Assembly (NCBI GenBank): GCA_033852095.1
Contig: JAWSVD010000049.1
Location: 1-64,000 of the forward strand
DNA: 64,000 bases
Source: CALCKW01 sp033852095
Lineage (GTDB): Bacteria; Pseudomonadota; Gammaproteobacteria; CALCKW01
Direction: 5' to 3'
The position numbers were made by a program, and so were the translations under genes. A model generated the notes under the pieces. The model ran no database searches. It was not told the origin of the DNA and worked only from the letters and a program-made list of their open reading frames with translations. This document shows, piece by piece, positions 38,186-46,461 of the stretch (positions are counted from its first letter, which is position 1; each line of letters opens with the position of its first letter).

Positions 38186-39748
38186 TTGAAACCTGCCACC
38201 CGATTGCTACTGCTCATCATCGACTCGGACAGCGCCCGCGCCGAGCAGGTTGCCGCGAGCCTTCGGCTCAACGGCACGGCTGTGCACATGGACAGATTCG
38301 AGAGTGTCGGCCAGATTGAAGCCCCCTGCGCCCGTTACGACCTAGCGCTCATCTCGCTGGATCACCGCACCACCCTTAAAGCCGTGGGCATTGAATTGCT
38401 GCGCGACCTGAGCCAAGACTGCTCTGTGTTGGCACTGGGCCAGCCTGAGTGTGACTGCTCCCTGGGCACAGTATTGGCGCACGGCTTTGCAGATTGGGTC
38501 GACACCGACGACCTGCTGCACCTGCGCGAAGTGGCCAAACGCGAGAATGCTCGGCTGGCCTCCGCCCGCCACACATCGCTGCTGCGCAATGCCTTGCTGG
38601 ACAGCGAGCGCCGCGCCGCTCAGGTGATGCAAGACGCGCGCGAGCCGCACGCGGTGATCATCGACGGTGCGCACGCCCTCACCAACCTCAGCTACCGCAA
38701 ATTGCTCGGCCTTGACTGCCACGACGACGCGATTGCGACCCCCTTTCTGGATCTGGTCTCCGATGACGACAGAGACAAAGCCAAGGCCTTGCTCAGGGGT
38801 TACGCTCGGGCGGAGAGCAGCACACGACAGGCGAGGCTCTCACTAAGACGCAGCGACAAATTGGTCTTGGATGCCACGCTCACGCTCTCACCCTATGTGG
38901 GAGACGGTGAACAAGGTCTGCTACTGACCGTGAGATCCTTAGCGCAATTGCCACCACCGAGCAAAACAACTCAGCGCCAGGTGCCGCTGCCGAGCAAAAA
39001 CACAGCAAACCTGGAGCACATGCGCACCGGCATCGACAAAGCGATGCGGCAAAATGCCCTGAAGATTCAGTTTCTGACACTCAGCAATGCCGAGGACGAA
39101 ACAGACAAGCAAGTCATCGTGGAACTCACCCCGCGCGACGCCAAACAAAAGCTGCCCACCGGCATGCAGCTGGTGCGCCTTGCCGCGTCCGCCGAAACCA
39201 CACAAAGCCTGGACCGCTGGCTACTCTTCAGTGCCGCGCGAGAATCGCAAAGACTCGGCCTGGATGGCACCCGACTGCATATCCCTATTAGCGCGCGGGC
39301 GATCAATGACAGCAGTATCCTGGGCTGGCTTCGTCAACTACTGGGCCAAATTAGCCAGTCCAACGTCACTTTGACGCTGACACTGCACATGGAGGATTGC
39401 CGAAAATACCCAAAGGCTGCAATTTATTTTGCAAAATCTGCAAAAGACATGGGATGCGGCATCAGCCTGTCAAATGCCTTCAAAGCCAGCGACGATTTGA
39501 ACCTGCTTAAAAGCCTTGAACCCGATCATGTTCAGCTCCACCCGGCACTGATATCTTCTTTTATAAATCAAGACTTTAGTGCAGAAAATCTGCGCAGGCT
39601 CAGCGCACTGATTCGCACCGCTGGTGCGCAGCCCATCTGCCCCCTCAGCGAGCACAAAATAGACCCTCGCACCCTCTCTGCACTCGGCATATATCTTTGC
39701 GTTTTACGCAGCTCTTACGAAGAAATGCGCAGCCTACAGCCCTCTTAG
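38186..39748 (+). CDS. Receiver-PAS-degenerate EAL-like protein, possible c-di-GMP effector
   Basis: 520 residues from a TTG start (38186), as no in-frame ATG lies near. Residues 1-115 look like a receiver domain (IIDSDSARAEQ, then LISLDHR with D59), though its lysine region is unclear. Residues ~140-255 resemble a PAS fold. Residues ~275-515 follow EAL-domain order (LDRWLLFSAARESQRLG, LRQLLGQIS, DHVQLHPALISSF, then an ICPLSEHKI segment), but the E-A-L motif and the metal-binding acidic residues are replaced, so phosphodiesterase activity is unlikely. FimX-type polar c-di-GMP receptors have REC-PAS-GGDEF-EAL; this one lacks GGDEF. A structural or c-di-GMP-binding role is inference. It lies upstream of the Cas6-like gene, 255 bp away, on the same strand. 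Confidence 0.6.
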   Translation: MKPATRLLLLIIDSDSARAEQVAASLRLNGTAVHMDRFESVGQIEAPCARYDLALISLDHRTTLKAVGIELLRDLSQDCSVLALGQPECDCSLGTVLAHGFADWVDTDDLLHLREVAKRENARLASARHTSLLRNALLDSERRAAQVMQDAREPHAVIIDGAHALTNLSYRKLLGLDCHDDAIATPFLDLVSDDDRDKAKALLRGYARAESSTRQARLSLRRSDKLVLDATLTLSPYVGDGEQGLLLTVRSLAQLPPPSKTTQRQVPLPSKNTANLEHMRTGIDKAMRQNALKIQFLTLSNAEDETDKQVIVELTPRDAKQKLPTGMQLVRLAASAETTQSLDRWLLFSAARESQRLGLDGTRLHIPISARAINDSSILGWLRQLLGQISQSNVTLTLTLHMEDCRKYPKAAIYFAKSAKDMGCGISLSNAFKASDDLNLLKSLEPDHVQLHPALISSFINQDFSAENLRRLSALIRTAGAQPICPLSEHKIDPRTLSALGIYLCVLRSSYEEMRSLQPS

Positions 39749-40003
39749 GGCCCTTCCGTGGAATAAAATGTGCTCAACCTACCTTGCTATTTGAGTCATC
39801 ATTCAATAACCTTAAAAATACTTGGATGATCGCTCATGTATTCCTACATTGTTGCATATGAAGAGCAGTGAGATCGGCGCCTCGGCGCACCGCTGACCAC
39901 CGCTTTTCGACAACGATCAGGGTTTGCTTTTGCAACCTCCAAGGATTGGACGACTTGCGAAAAGCATTGAGCACATTTAGATACGAGCCACAAGGACATT
40001 AAA

Positions 40004-41653
40004 ATGGAATTTAGTGAAAACCAAGAAACCGCGTCATTGCCCATCGAGCAGATACTGCCGGTACGCTGCCTGACGGTCGTCCTGCAATTTACAGGCGCCT
40101 CACACCCGAAGTTTTTTCATCAAGCGAGCCTCTCCGCTTTCGTGCGGCACCTGCTCAGAGAGCCCGATGACTTCGACACACTGATACGCATCGAAAGCCA
40201 TGAATCGGGCCGCACTGACTTCAGTCCTGGCGATCATTATATTTTTCGCCTGTTCGCCCTGAACGGCAGCGAGCCCTTGCTGCAAGACCTGATTAGCTGC
40301 CTCAAAAACCTGCCCGATTCAGCGCTGCGCAGAGAGCGACGCATTTGTTTTCGCGACAACCTGCGCCTCACCGAACTGCGCGACGGTATTACCAACACCC
40401 CCATCAACAGCGTTGAAGAACTCACCTGCTTCACCGCGGACGACCTGCTGCAGACAGCTGAAACATGGGCCGCGCAGAGCCCCAACGGCGTCCAGCTCTC
40501 TTTTGCATCGCCAGTACGCCTGCTCAAAGATAAGCTGCAACGCATCAACTCTCGTGGCGAGTCGCGCTACTGCCACGACCACGGCGACCTGAGCGGCGAA
40601 CTGCTGATCAACCGTATCCGTGACAGCTTCGCTGATCTGCTGCGCCGCCGCGGCGCCGGTGCCCTGCCCCCGCGCACAGCACCGCCTGAGATCTCCACAG
40701 ACAGCCACGATTTGTTCTGGCTCGACAGCATTTACAGTGACCCCAGTGCGCACGACCGCGGCATGGGCGGACTGTGCGGCACCATGGCACTGAACACAAC
40801 CGAAAGCCTGCCCATCGACTGGTGGAAGTTACTGGTTCTGGGACAATTCACCGGCATCGGTCAGAGAACGTCTCAGGGATGGGGCCGCTTCAATCTGGGC
40901 GACAAGAGCAACAACCCCAACAGCTGGTTGCAAGACTGCCTCACACACGGCCCGCTGGAGCAAATACTGGGCGAGCAAAACCTGCTCTCTTCGTACTTCC
41001 ACTGCTTGTTTGAGCAAGAGGAACTGGAGAAACTCGGCGAGTTCACACCTGCGAACACAGCCGCCGAGAGAACAATTGACGACCCTGTGCGCCAGCTCAG
41101 AGCCCGCTTTGAGCAACTGCTGAACGGCACCTCTGAGCCGCTGCCCATGGTCGCTTTCACCCTCAACCGCAGCAGTGACAGTATCCCCGTCCCCGCACTG
41201 GAAGACCGTGTGTTGCAGCAATCCATCGCGCAGACCTTGATGCCTAGACTGATGTTATTGCGCAATACACGCAGCAACGCCCCCGACCTGGCACAAGACC
41301 AGCTCGGCATGCTCGCACTGCACAAGCGCATCAGTGACGAACCCGGCTTCGCCTCGGCGCAAGAGCGCGCCAAGAAGATCTCGGCCAGAAAGGTACGCAC
41401 CCACTTGGCATCCCTGTTCGGTGAAGACCCTCTGTTCGACTACGTCGAAGCAAGCCTCAACGCCGCGGAAGAAGGCATACACATCACCTCTCCCCTGAGC
41501 AACTTGATCGGCCCTCCCATGGGCATGCAGGCAGCGACAACCGCCGCATGGACAGACGAAAGCAAGTCGCGCAAAGCGCCTTTCACTCGCCGCCCAGAAG
41601 TCCGTGTTCGCTCACGCGGCACAACCGGCTTTAAAAGACAGGGAGCAGGCTAG
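40004..41653 (+). CDS. Orphan Cas6-like RAMP protein with a C-terminal RT-like remnant
   Basis: 549 residues with a good ribosome-binding site (AAGGA, eight bases before ATG). Residues ~20-160 fit an N-terminal RAMP fold. Residues ~163-299 follow the Cas6 C-terminal domain: LSFASPVRLL, ELLINRIRDSFADLLRRRG, FWLDSIYSD, MGGLCGTM, then the glycine-rich loop GIGQRTSQGWGRF (284-296; GhGxxxxxGhG). This makes a Cas6-type pre-crRNA endonuclease or relative likely. After a linker, residues 393-415 (SIPVPALEDRVLQQSIAQTL) resemble the start of a group II-type reverse transcriptase as in Cas6-RT-Cas1 fusions. Only SPLSNLIG (about 496) recalls the later motif, and YADD is absent. No CRISPR array, cas1 or effector gene is in the window. 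An orphan or repurposed protein is likely; the RT reading is tentative. Confidence 0.7.
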   Translation: MEFSENQETASLPIEQILPVRCLTVVLQFTGASHPKFFHQASLSAFVRHLLREPDDFDTLIRIESHESGRTDFSPGDHYIFRLFALNGSEPLLQDLISCLKNLPDSALRRERRICFRDNLRLTELRDGITNTPINSVEELTCFTADDLLQTAETWAAQSPNGVQLSFASPVRLLKDKLQRINSRGESRYCHDHGDLSGELLINRIRDSFADLLRRRGAGALPPRTAPPEISTDSHDLFWLDSIYSDPSAHDRGMGGLCGTMALNTTESLPIDWWKLLVLGQFTGIGQRTSQGWGRFNLGDKSNNPNSWLQDCLTHGPLEQILGEQNLLSSYFHCLFEQEELEKLGEFTPANTAAERTIDDPVRQLRARFEQLLNGTSEPLPMVAFTLNRSSDSIPVPALEDRVLQQSIAQTLMPRLMLLRNTRSNAPDLAQDQLGMLALHKRISDEPGFASAQERAKKISARKVRTHLASLFGEDPLFDYVEASLNAAEEGIHITSPLSNLIGPPMGMQAATTAAWTDESKSRKAPFTRRPEVRVRSRGTTGFKRQGAG

Positions 41654-41677
41654 ACCTAAACCGACAGACCTTAAAAA

Positions 41678-41715
41678 GCCGGAGGTGCTCTGCAGCACCT
41701 ACCGGCTTTTTTTCG
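41678..41715. terminator. Bidirectional rho-independent terminator
   Basis: A 12-bp stem (GCCGG + AGGTGCT pairing with AGCACCT + CCGGC, one bulged A) with a CTGC loop, followed by seven T on the plus strand and preceded by five A, so it can end transcription in both directions. It lies between the Cas6-like gene and the convergent dctM gene. Confidence 0.9.
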
Positions 41716-41791
41716 GCCTCAGAAAAGTAAATAAACCTGAGATCAATCGCGCGGGCACCACACAGGCGTGGGATTCTGCAGGCCTAATCGC

Positions 41792-43126
41792 TTAGAGCAT
41801 GCTGGGCAGCCAAGTCGCAATCGCAGGAAACAAAATCACCAACAACAGCACAAAAAGTAAAACGCCAATAGGAATTAAGGCACCGCGAATCACCGTGCTG
41901 ATCGGAATCGAGCCAATGTGCGCGACCACGTAGAGCACCCCGCCCAGCGGCGGCGTGATTAACGCAAGGTTGACGTTGATCAGCATGATCACAGCAAACC
42001 AAATATTGTCCCAACCCATGTGCGCAATCACAGGAACCAACAGCGGGATAGTGAGGTACATCAGTGCCAGCACTTCGAGAAACATGCCCAAAACAAAGAG
42101 CATCACGTTGATCACCAACATCAGCATGCCCGCGGACAAATCCCAGCTGATTACAACTTCCAGCAGCTGTTGAGGTACCCGGCCATAGACCACAACATGC
42201 CCCAGCATCGCGCCGCCAATCACAATCATCACGACCATTGCCGAGACCGACGCCGCCGCCATCAAAATCTCCGCCAACTTTTTAATATCGAGCGTGCGGT
42301 AGACAAAGAAGCCAATGAACATACAGTAGATTACCGCGACAGCTGCCGCCTCTGAGGCGGTGAAGACACCGAGGTAAATGCCGCCAAGAATAATCGCCGG
42401 CGCCATCAAACCCCAAAAAGCCTCTTTCAGCGCGGTGCGCTTGGACAAGCCTGCGGGAGCAGCGGCGCTAGTATCTACTGCAGTATTCCCCTGCGACTGG
42501 CTGAGATCGTTTGGAGAATCAGCGAGCTCTCTATTAACGAAATAGGAGAGCACCACACTGTAGAGCACAATCAGAATCAGACCCGGTATCATGCCTGCCA
42601 TAAACAAACGCCCCACCGACTCATCGGTCAGGTAGCCGTAGACAATCATCACAATACTGGGCGGTATAACACTGCCGAGTGACCCCCCAGCGGTAATCGC
42701 TGCCGAGATCATCCTGTCCGAGTAACCCGCTTTTCGCAACTCCGGAATAGCAATCAGCCCCATGGTTGAAGCCGATACAAAGCTGGAACCAGTCATCGCA
42801 GAAAAGACCCCACTGCTGGCGATGGTCGCCACTGCCAGGCCTGACTTTCGTCGCCAGAGGAACGCTTTGGCTGCATCAAAGAGACGTTTGCCCATGCCGG
42901 TTTCTGAAATGAGTTGCGCCGCCAGTATGAAGAGCGGTATTGCCACCAAAATGCTCGAATCCAAGGCTGTATAAGCCTTCTCCACCCCTGTTGTCACAGC
43001 GGTACTTGGGTCGGTGTACAGTGTCAGCAGACCGATGGCGATGAACCCCAGGCCAAAACCCACGGGTAAACCACTGGCCAGAACCAACAAAAAAGCGATG
43101 ACGAAGCCTATGATATATAAAGTCAT
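41792..43126 (-). CDS. dctM: TRAP transporter large permease subunit (DctM)
   Basis: 444 residues, about 12 hydrophobic segments. Family stretches include ASGLPVGFGLGFIAIGLL at the N terminus and TPPLGGVLYVVAHIG near the C terminus. It is the ion-coupled permease (M) of a tripartite ATP-independent transporter. It follows dctQ by 15 bp, in the order P-Q-M. The operon is under the putative IclR site upstream of dctP. Confidence 0.95.
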   Translation of the reverse strand: MTLYIIGFVIAFLLVLASGLPVGFGLGFIAIGLLTLYTDPSTAVTTGVEKAYTALDSSILVAIPLFILAAQLISETGMGKRLFDAAKAFLWRRKSGLAVATIASSGVFSAMTGSSFVSASTMGLIAIPELRKAGYSDRMISAAITAGGSLGSVIPPSIVMIVYGYLTDESVGRLFMAGMIPGLILIVLYSVVLSYFVNRELADSPNDLSQSQGNTAVDTSAAAPAGLSKRTALKEAFWGLMAPAIILGGIYLGVFTASEAAAVAVIYCMFIGFFVYRTLDIKKLAEILMAAASVSAMVVMIVIGGAMLGHVVVYGRVPQQLLEVVISWDLSAGMLMLVINVMLFVLGMFLEVLALMYLTIPLLVPVIAHMGWDNIWFAVIMLINVNLALITPPLGGVLYVVAHIGSIPISTVIRGALIPIGVLLFVLLLVILFPAIATWLPSML

Positions 43127-43141
43127 TTTCTCGGCTCCCGT

Positions 43142-43678
43142 CTAGTTTTTTTCAGCGGACAGGGACGAGGCATCCCCGTTGGCCGTGGCCGCATCGTAGA
43201 GCTTGTTCAGGAACTGCAGTGCCAGCAGTGCCCCGCCCACAGGAATGAGCCCGGTTGAGATCCACAGTGGAAACTGCATCAACCCCGTGCTGACATCCTC
43301 CATCTCATACGAGAATACTGCCATTTCGTAGCCTTTGAGCACGAAACTCAAGGAATACAAAAACCCTACTGTGTTCGTCAGCAATTTCAATTTTCTCTGC
43401 GCACTGGGCCCAAGCCGATCGACCAACAAAGTCACCGAAAAATGGCTGTCAGTTTTCAGCGCGTAGGCCGAGGCCAGTAAACCCACAGCCATACACAGAT
43501 AAACGCTCGACTCCTGCACCCAAGTGGTTGCTCGACCAAAAAAGTACCGTAGGCACACGTCGTAGCTGATCAAGACAGCCAGCGCTAACAAACAAAATGC
43601 GGCGATAGCGCCACCAAGATCGCTGGAGTGATTGATCCAGCGGTAAATAATATTCTTTTTTGAAACGACATGGCTCAT
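43142..43678 (-). CDS. dctQ: TRAP transporter small permease subunit (DctQ)
   Basis: A 178-residue membrane protein with four predicted helices and the DctQ pattern RYFFGRATTWVQESSVYL (aromatic/Trp-rich second helix) and LTNTVGFLYSLSFVLKG. It bridges the receptor and the large permease. It lies between dctP and dctM on the same strand. Confidence 0.92.
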   Translation of the reverse strand: MSHVVSKKNIIYRWINHSSDLGGAIAAFCLLALAVLISYDVCLRYFFGRATTWVQESSVYLCMAVGLLASAYALKTDSHFSVTLLVDRLGPSAQRKLKLLTNTVGFLYSLSFVLKGYEMAVFSYEMEDVSTGLMQFPLWISTGLIPVGGALLALQFLNKLYDAATANGDASSLSAEKN

Positions 43679-43811
43679 GAAGGGCTCCGGGGCGTTTTCT
43701 CAGTGATCGAAGGCAGCGCAGATTATTTTGTTTTTGGAAGTGGCGCGCTCGCACGGGGTTGAACAATCACAAGCTGGCCAGCTCACACCTGGCCAGCCTT
43801 GCAGTTTCCAG

Positions 43812-44804
43812 TTAGTCCGCGAGATTTAGCTCGAGCAATCGCTCGGCGTCTTTGCCATTGGCATCGGCCCAGTCCTGCCAAACACCGAGTGCTATTTTCT
43901 TGATTTTTTCCCGCTCTTCACTTGGCAGGGTTGTCACTGTGGCGCCTGCCTTGCTGAGCTCGCCGCTAAACTTCATTTCCCAGCCCTTGGAATAGGCCAG
44001 TGTCTGCGCCTCCTTCTTCTTACCGATCTCCAGCATGGTCTGCTGCACATCTTCAGGCAGCTTGTCCCAGGCCTTGAGGTTCATGGTTATCAACACCGTA
44101 GGAAAACTGATATCCGTGGTTGTCATATACGGTGAAACTTCATAAGTCTTCTGGAAAAAACCGGAGACCACCGTGTTGAGACTGGCATCTGCCACGCCCC
44201 GCTTGAGCGCCATGTACTGCTCTGTCTGCGGAATCGAGGTATCGGGAGAAGCACCGAGGCGGTTCATGATTTCAGTGACCATAGGGCTAGTTGCCAGCAC
44301 GCGCAGACCATTGAAGTCTTCCGCTGTATTCAAACTGCCGGCTGAACTGAAAACGTTCACACCTCCGGCAAAACTGGCGTAGATCAATTTGATACGCTTC
44401 TTTTCCAGTGCACGCTCGATGATCTCCCTAGACTCACCTTGATAGGCCTTGGCCGCCTCTTCAGCGCTGTCATAGGCAAAGGGCAAATACACGCCTTGCA
44501 GCATAGGCACCATGCCCATGGCTCGTGGTTGCAGCACCACGCCCAAATCCACCGTGCCTTTGGCCACAGCTTTGTGCATTTCCTTGGGCCCAAACAATTG
44601 GCCTCCGGGGTATTCGATGAGCTGATATCGCCCTTTGATGACCTCATTGACTTCTTTAACCCACTCCGCTCTTGCTTCAGCGATGTAGTGCTTGGCCGGT
44701 CCCCAGGAAGCGAGCTTTAGCTCAATTTCGTCGGCCACGGCAGAGCCAAACAGCACGCCAAGTGACGCAGACAACACGGCGCTACGCAGTACGAATTTCA
44801 TCAT
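43812..44804 (-). CDS. dctP: TRAP transporter solute-binding protein (DctP)
   Basis: 330 residues with a signal peptide (cleavage after SAVA). The fold is that of DctP receptors (LKLASWGPAKHY, PGGQLFGPKEMHKAV, PFAYDSAEEA). In most DctP proteins a carboxylate-binding Arg sits in GLKIRVP; here the equivalent reads NGLRVLATSP, with Leu at the usual Arg position. The ligand may therefore lack a simple carboxylate, or the Arg has moved. Regulated by IclR is likely: a 17-bp dyad lies 77 bp upstream. Two ATGs in tandem start the gene; the first is used. Confidence 0.92.
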   Translation of the reverse strand: MMKFVLRSAVLSASLGVLFGSAVADEIELKLASWGPAKHYIAEARAEWVKEVNEVIKGRYQLIEYPGGQLFGPKEMHKAVAKGTVDLGVVLQPRAMGMVPMLQGVYLPFAYDSAEEAAKAYQGESREIIERALEKKRIKLIYASFAGGVNVFSSAGSLNTAEDFNGLRVLATSPMVTEIMNRLGASPDTSIPQTEQYMALKRGVADASLNTVVSGFFQKTYEVSPYMTTTDISFPTVLITMNLKAWDKLPEDVQQTMLEIGKKKEAQTLAYSKGWEMKFSGELSKAGATVTTLPSEEREKIKKIALGVWQDWADANGKDAERLLELNLAD

Positions 44805-44880
44805 GACAGTTCTAGCCTCTTATTCAGTTTGTGCACGCAAAGGACCAAACACGAATGGCCCTACCTCATCTCGAAAGCCT

Positions 44881-44897
44881 ATTCCGCTATACGAAAT
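44881..44897. promoter_or_regulatory. Putative IclR operator, dctP promoter region
   Basis: ATTCCGCTATACGAAAT matches the motif shared by all island promoters (RTTCYGCTATRCGGTAT). It is an imperfect dyad centred on TAT, 77 bp before the dctP ATG. Confidence 0.6.
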
Positions 44898-45225
44898 ATA
44901 GTACCATCATATACAAGAGCCGAAATCGGTGTCAACCCACTTTGAAGACAGATCGATTCATGCCTTGAACACGGGTTGACGCACAGCAAATGCAGAGCTG
45001 TTGATACACGCAGAAAGCAGCACGAAACGTGGCGAATGCCAACAGGGAGTAGAGTCTAAGAGCAGATTAAATAGGAGAAACAATTGGCGCGGCAGCAACT
45101 GAAACAGAATCACCGATAAAGCAGAGTGCAGCCATAAAACGCCGCTCAACACCGCTGAAATCCAGCGTCTGGCCACTAAAGATGGCGTTGCGGATTTGGA
45201 AGAGCTGTTTGGAATTCCATTGACT

Positions 45226-45228
45226 NNN
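45226..45228. other. Unresolved bases (3 N)
   Basis: Three N directly before a G-rich tandem (GGGCTGG). Probably a short assembly or base-calling uncertainty; true length unknown. Confidence 0.9.
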
Positions 45229-45387
45229 GGGCTGGGGGCTGGGGGCAGTAGATTTTGTCAACGCATGCGCTCGCTAGAGCAGTTGCGCACGCTGGGCCAG
45301 TGTGTGGGCTAAGGTGGGAGTTGCTGCGCGGAGCGAAGAAAGCGCTGGAGCAGCGCTCTCTCTATTTACCACTGATCCAGTAGAAAG

Positions 45388-46182
45388 CTAGACCCCAGTG
45401 GAGAGGATATCGCGAGCAACATGAATCAACTGCGGCCCGAGTGTGCTGACCGCATCAGCTTCTGACACCACGTAGTTGGGGCCCCCGCAGTTCAGTGCCA
45501 GCACACGCCCGTCTTTCAGTTTCAGGGGCACACCTACGGCGTTGACCGTCTTGTCCCACGCGCCCAGAGAGGTACAGAAGCCTTTCTCCTCATACTCTTC
45601 CAAGGCATGGTCAATGCCCTTTTTCCATTCGGCGTATTGCTCTCCACCGACCCGTTCGAGATCACTGAGAATGTGGTTTCTCTCTGTTTCAGACAGGCCG
45701 ACAATAAATGCCCTGCCAGCTGCGGAGGTCGCCAAAGGTAGCCGCGAGCCCACTTCCATGCGCAGTGCAAGAGCCTCATCACCGCGGCAGTTCTCAACGT
45801 AGATCATCGACAAGCGCTCGCGAATGGTCAGACCGACTGACACATCAGTACGTTTAGCCAGACGCTCCATATAAGGGTGGGCAATCTGGCGCACGTGCAG
45901 ATTAGAGGTGTAGGCATAACCCAGCGCCAGTACACCCGCGTCGAGTTGGTACTTCTCTAGTTGATTCGAATAACAGAGATAACCAAGCTGCGTCAGCGTG
46001 TAGGTCATGCGCGAAATAGTCGGCTTCGGTAAGCCTGTTATCCTCGCCAAATCTTGGTTGCCCAAGACGCCGCCCTGCTGGCCGAAGGCTCGCAATACAT
46101 CAAGCCCGCGGGCCAGTGCCTCTACAAACTTACGGTCTTTCTCTTCGCTTTTCTCGCGCGGAAGGTCAATATAATCTTTCAT
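45388..46182 (-). CDS. IclR family transcriptional regulator
   Basis: 264 residues. N-terminal winged helix-turn-helix (about 20-85) with LARGLDVLRAFGQQGGVLG and TGLPKPTISRMTYTLTQLGY. C-terminal effector domain (about 95-260) with the family pattern VGLTIRERLSMIYVENCRG and a final ALNCGGPNYV stretch. Members often sense aromatic acids, dicarboxylates or acyl-CoA intermediates. It lies between the TRAP operon and the thiolase operon. A match to the proposed operator lies 76 bp upstream of its own start, suggesting autoregulation. It is the obvious candidate to bind the five or six sites in the island. Confidence 0.92.
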   Translation of the reverse strand: MKDYIDLPREKSEEKDRKFVEALARGLDVLRAFGQQGGVLGNQDLARITGLPKPTISRMTYTLTQLGYLCYSNQLEKYQLDAGVLALGYAYTSNLHVRQIAHPYMERLAKRTDVSVGLTIRERLSMIYVENCRGDEALALRMEVGSRLPLATSAAGRAFIVGLSETERNHILSDLERVGGEQYAEWKKGIDHALEEYEEKGFCTSLGAWDKTVNAVGVPLKLKDGRVLALNCGGPNYVVSEADAVSTLGPQLIHVARDILSTGV

Positions 46183-46257
46183 TCATCGATATCTTGTGTC
46201 GAATAAAGGAATGTGCCTTATAAAATTGTCCGGGCACACCAGCCGAATGCGAACCAG

Positions 46258-46274
46258 TATACCGCCTAGCAAGC
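46258..46274. promoter_or_regulatory. Putative IclR operator, iclR promoter region
   Basis: Read on the minus strand as GCTTGCTAGGCGGTATA, sharing TGCTAGGCGGTA with the site at 61563-61579. It lies 76 bp before the iclR start. Confidence 0.55.
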
Positions 46275-46461
46275 TAACGATCTGCGTAATAGCGCTTCTT
46301 AGTTAAAATAAATAAACTGCGTTTTCATTCGAAATTCACCACCCACATCAGCCATTTGAGATCCAATCCGCTCAGCCAGGTAGAATCAGCGTTACGCAAT
46401 TGCACAGACCAAGCTCCCCGATTAAAGGTGCAAAATCTCGGCGCGTACCCCTATATTCCCT

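Larger units (their letters stand above)
44805..45387. other. 583-bp intergenic region between dctP and iclR, contains a 3-N gap
   Basis: It holds the IclR-like dyad near dctP, then about 300 bp with no convincing gene. Near the gap a G-rich tandem (GGGCTGG units, 45229-45246) could stall sequencing. A minus-strand frame crossing the gap (45067-45261) is not recognisable as a known protein. I see no other features. Confidence 0.5.

Noticed and set aside
40004..41653. Intact Cas6-RT-Cas1 fusion
   Set aside because: No YADD or Cas1 domain follows residue 510; the gene ends in a clean terminator.
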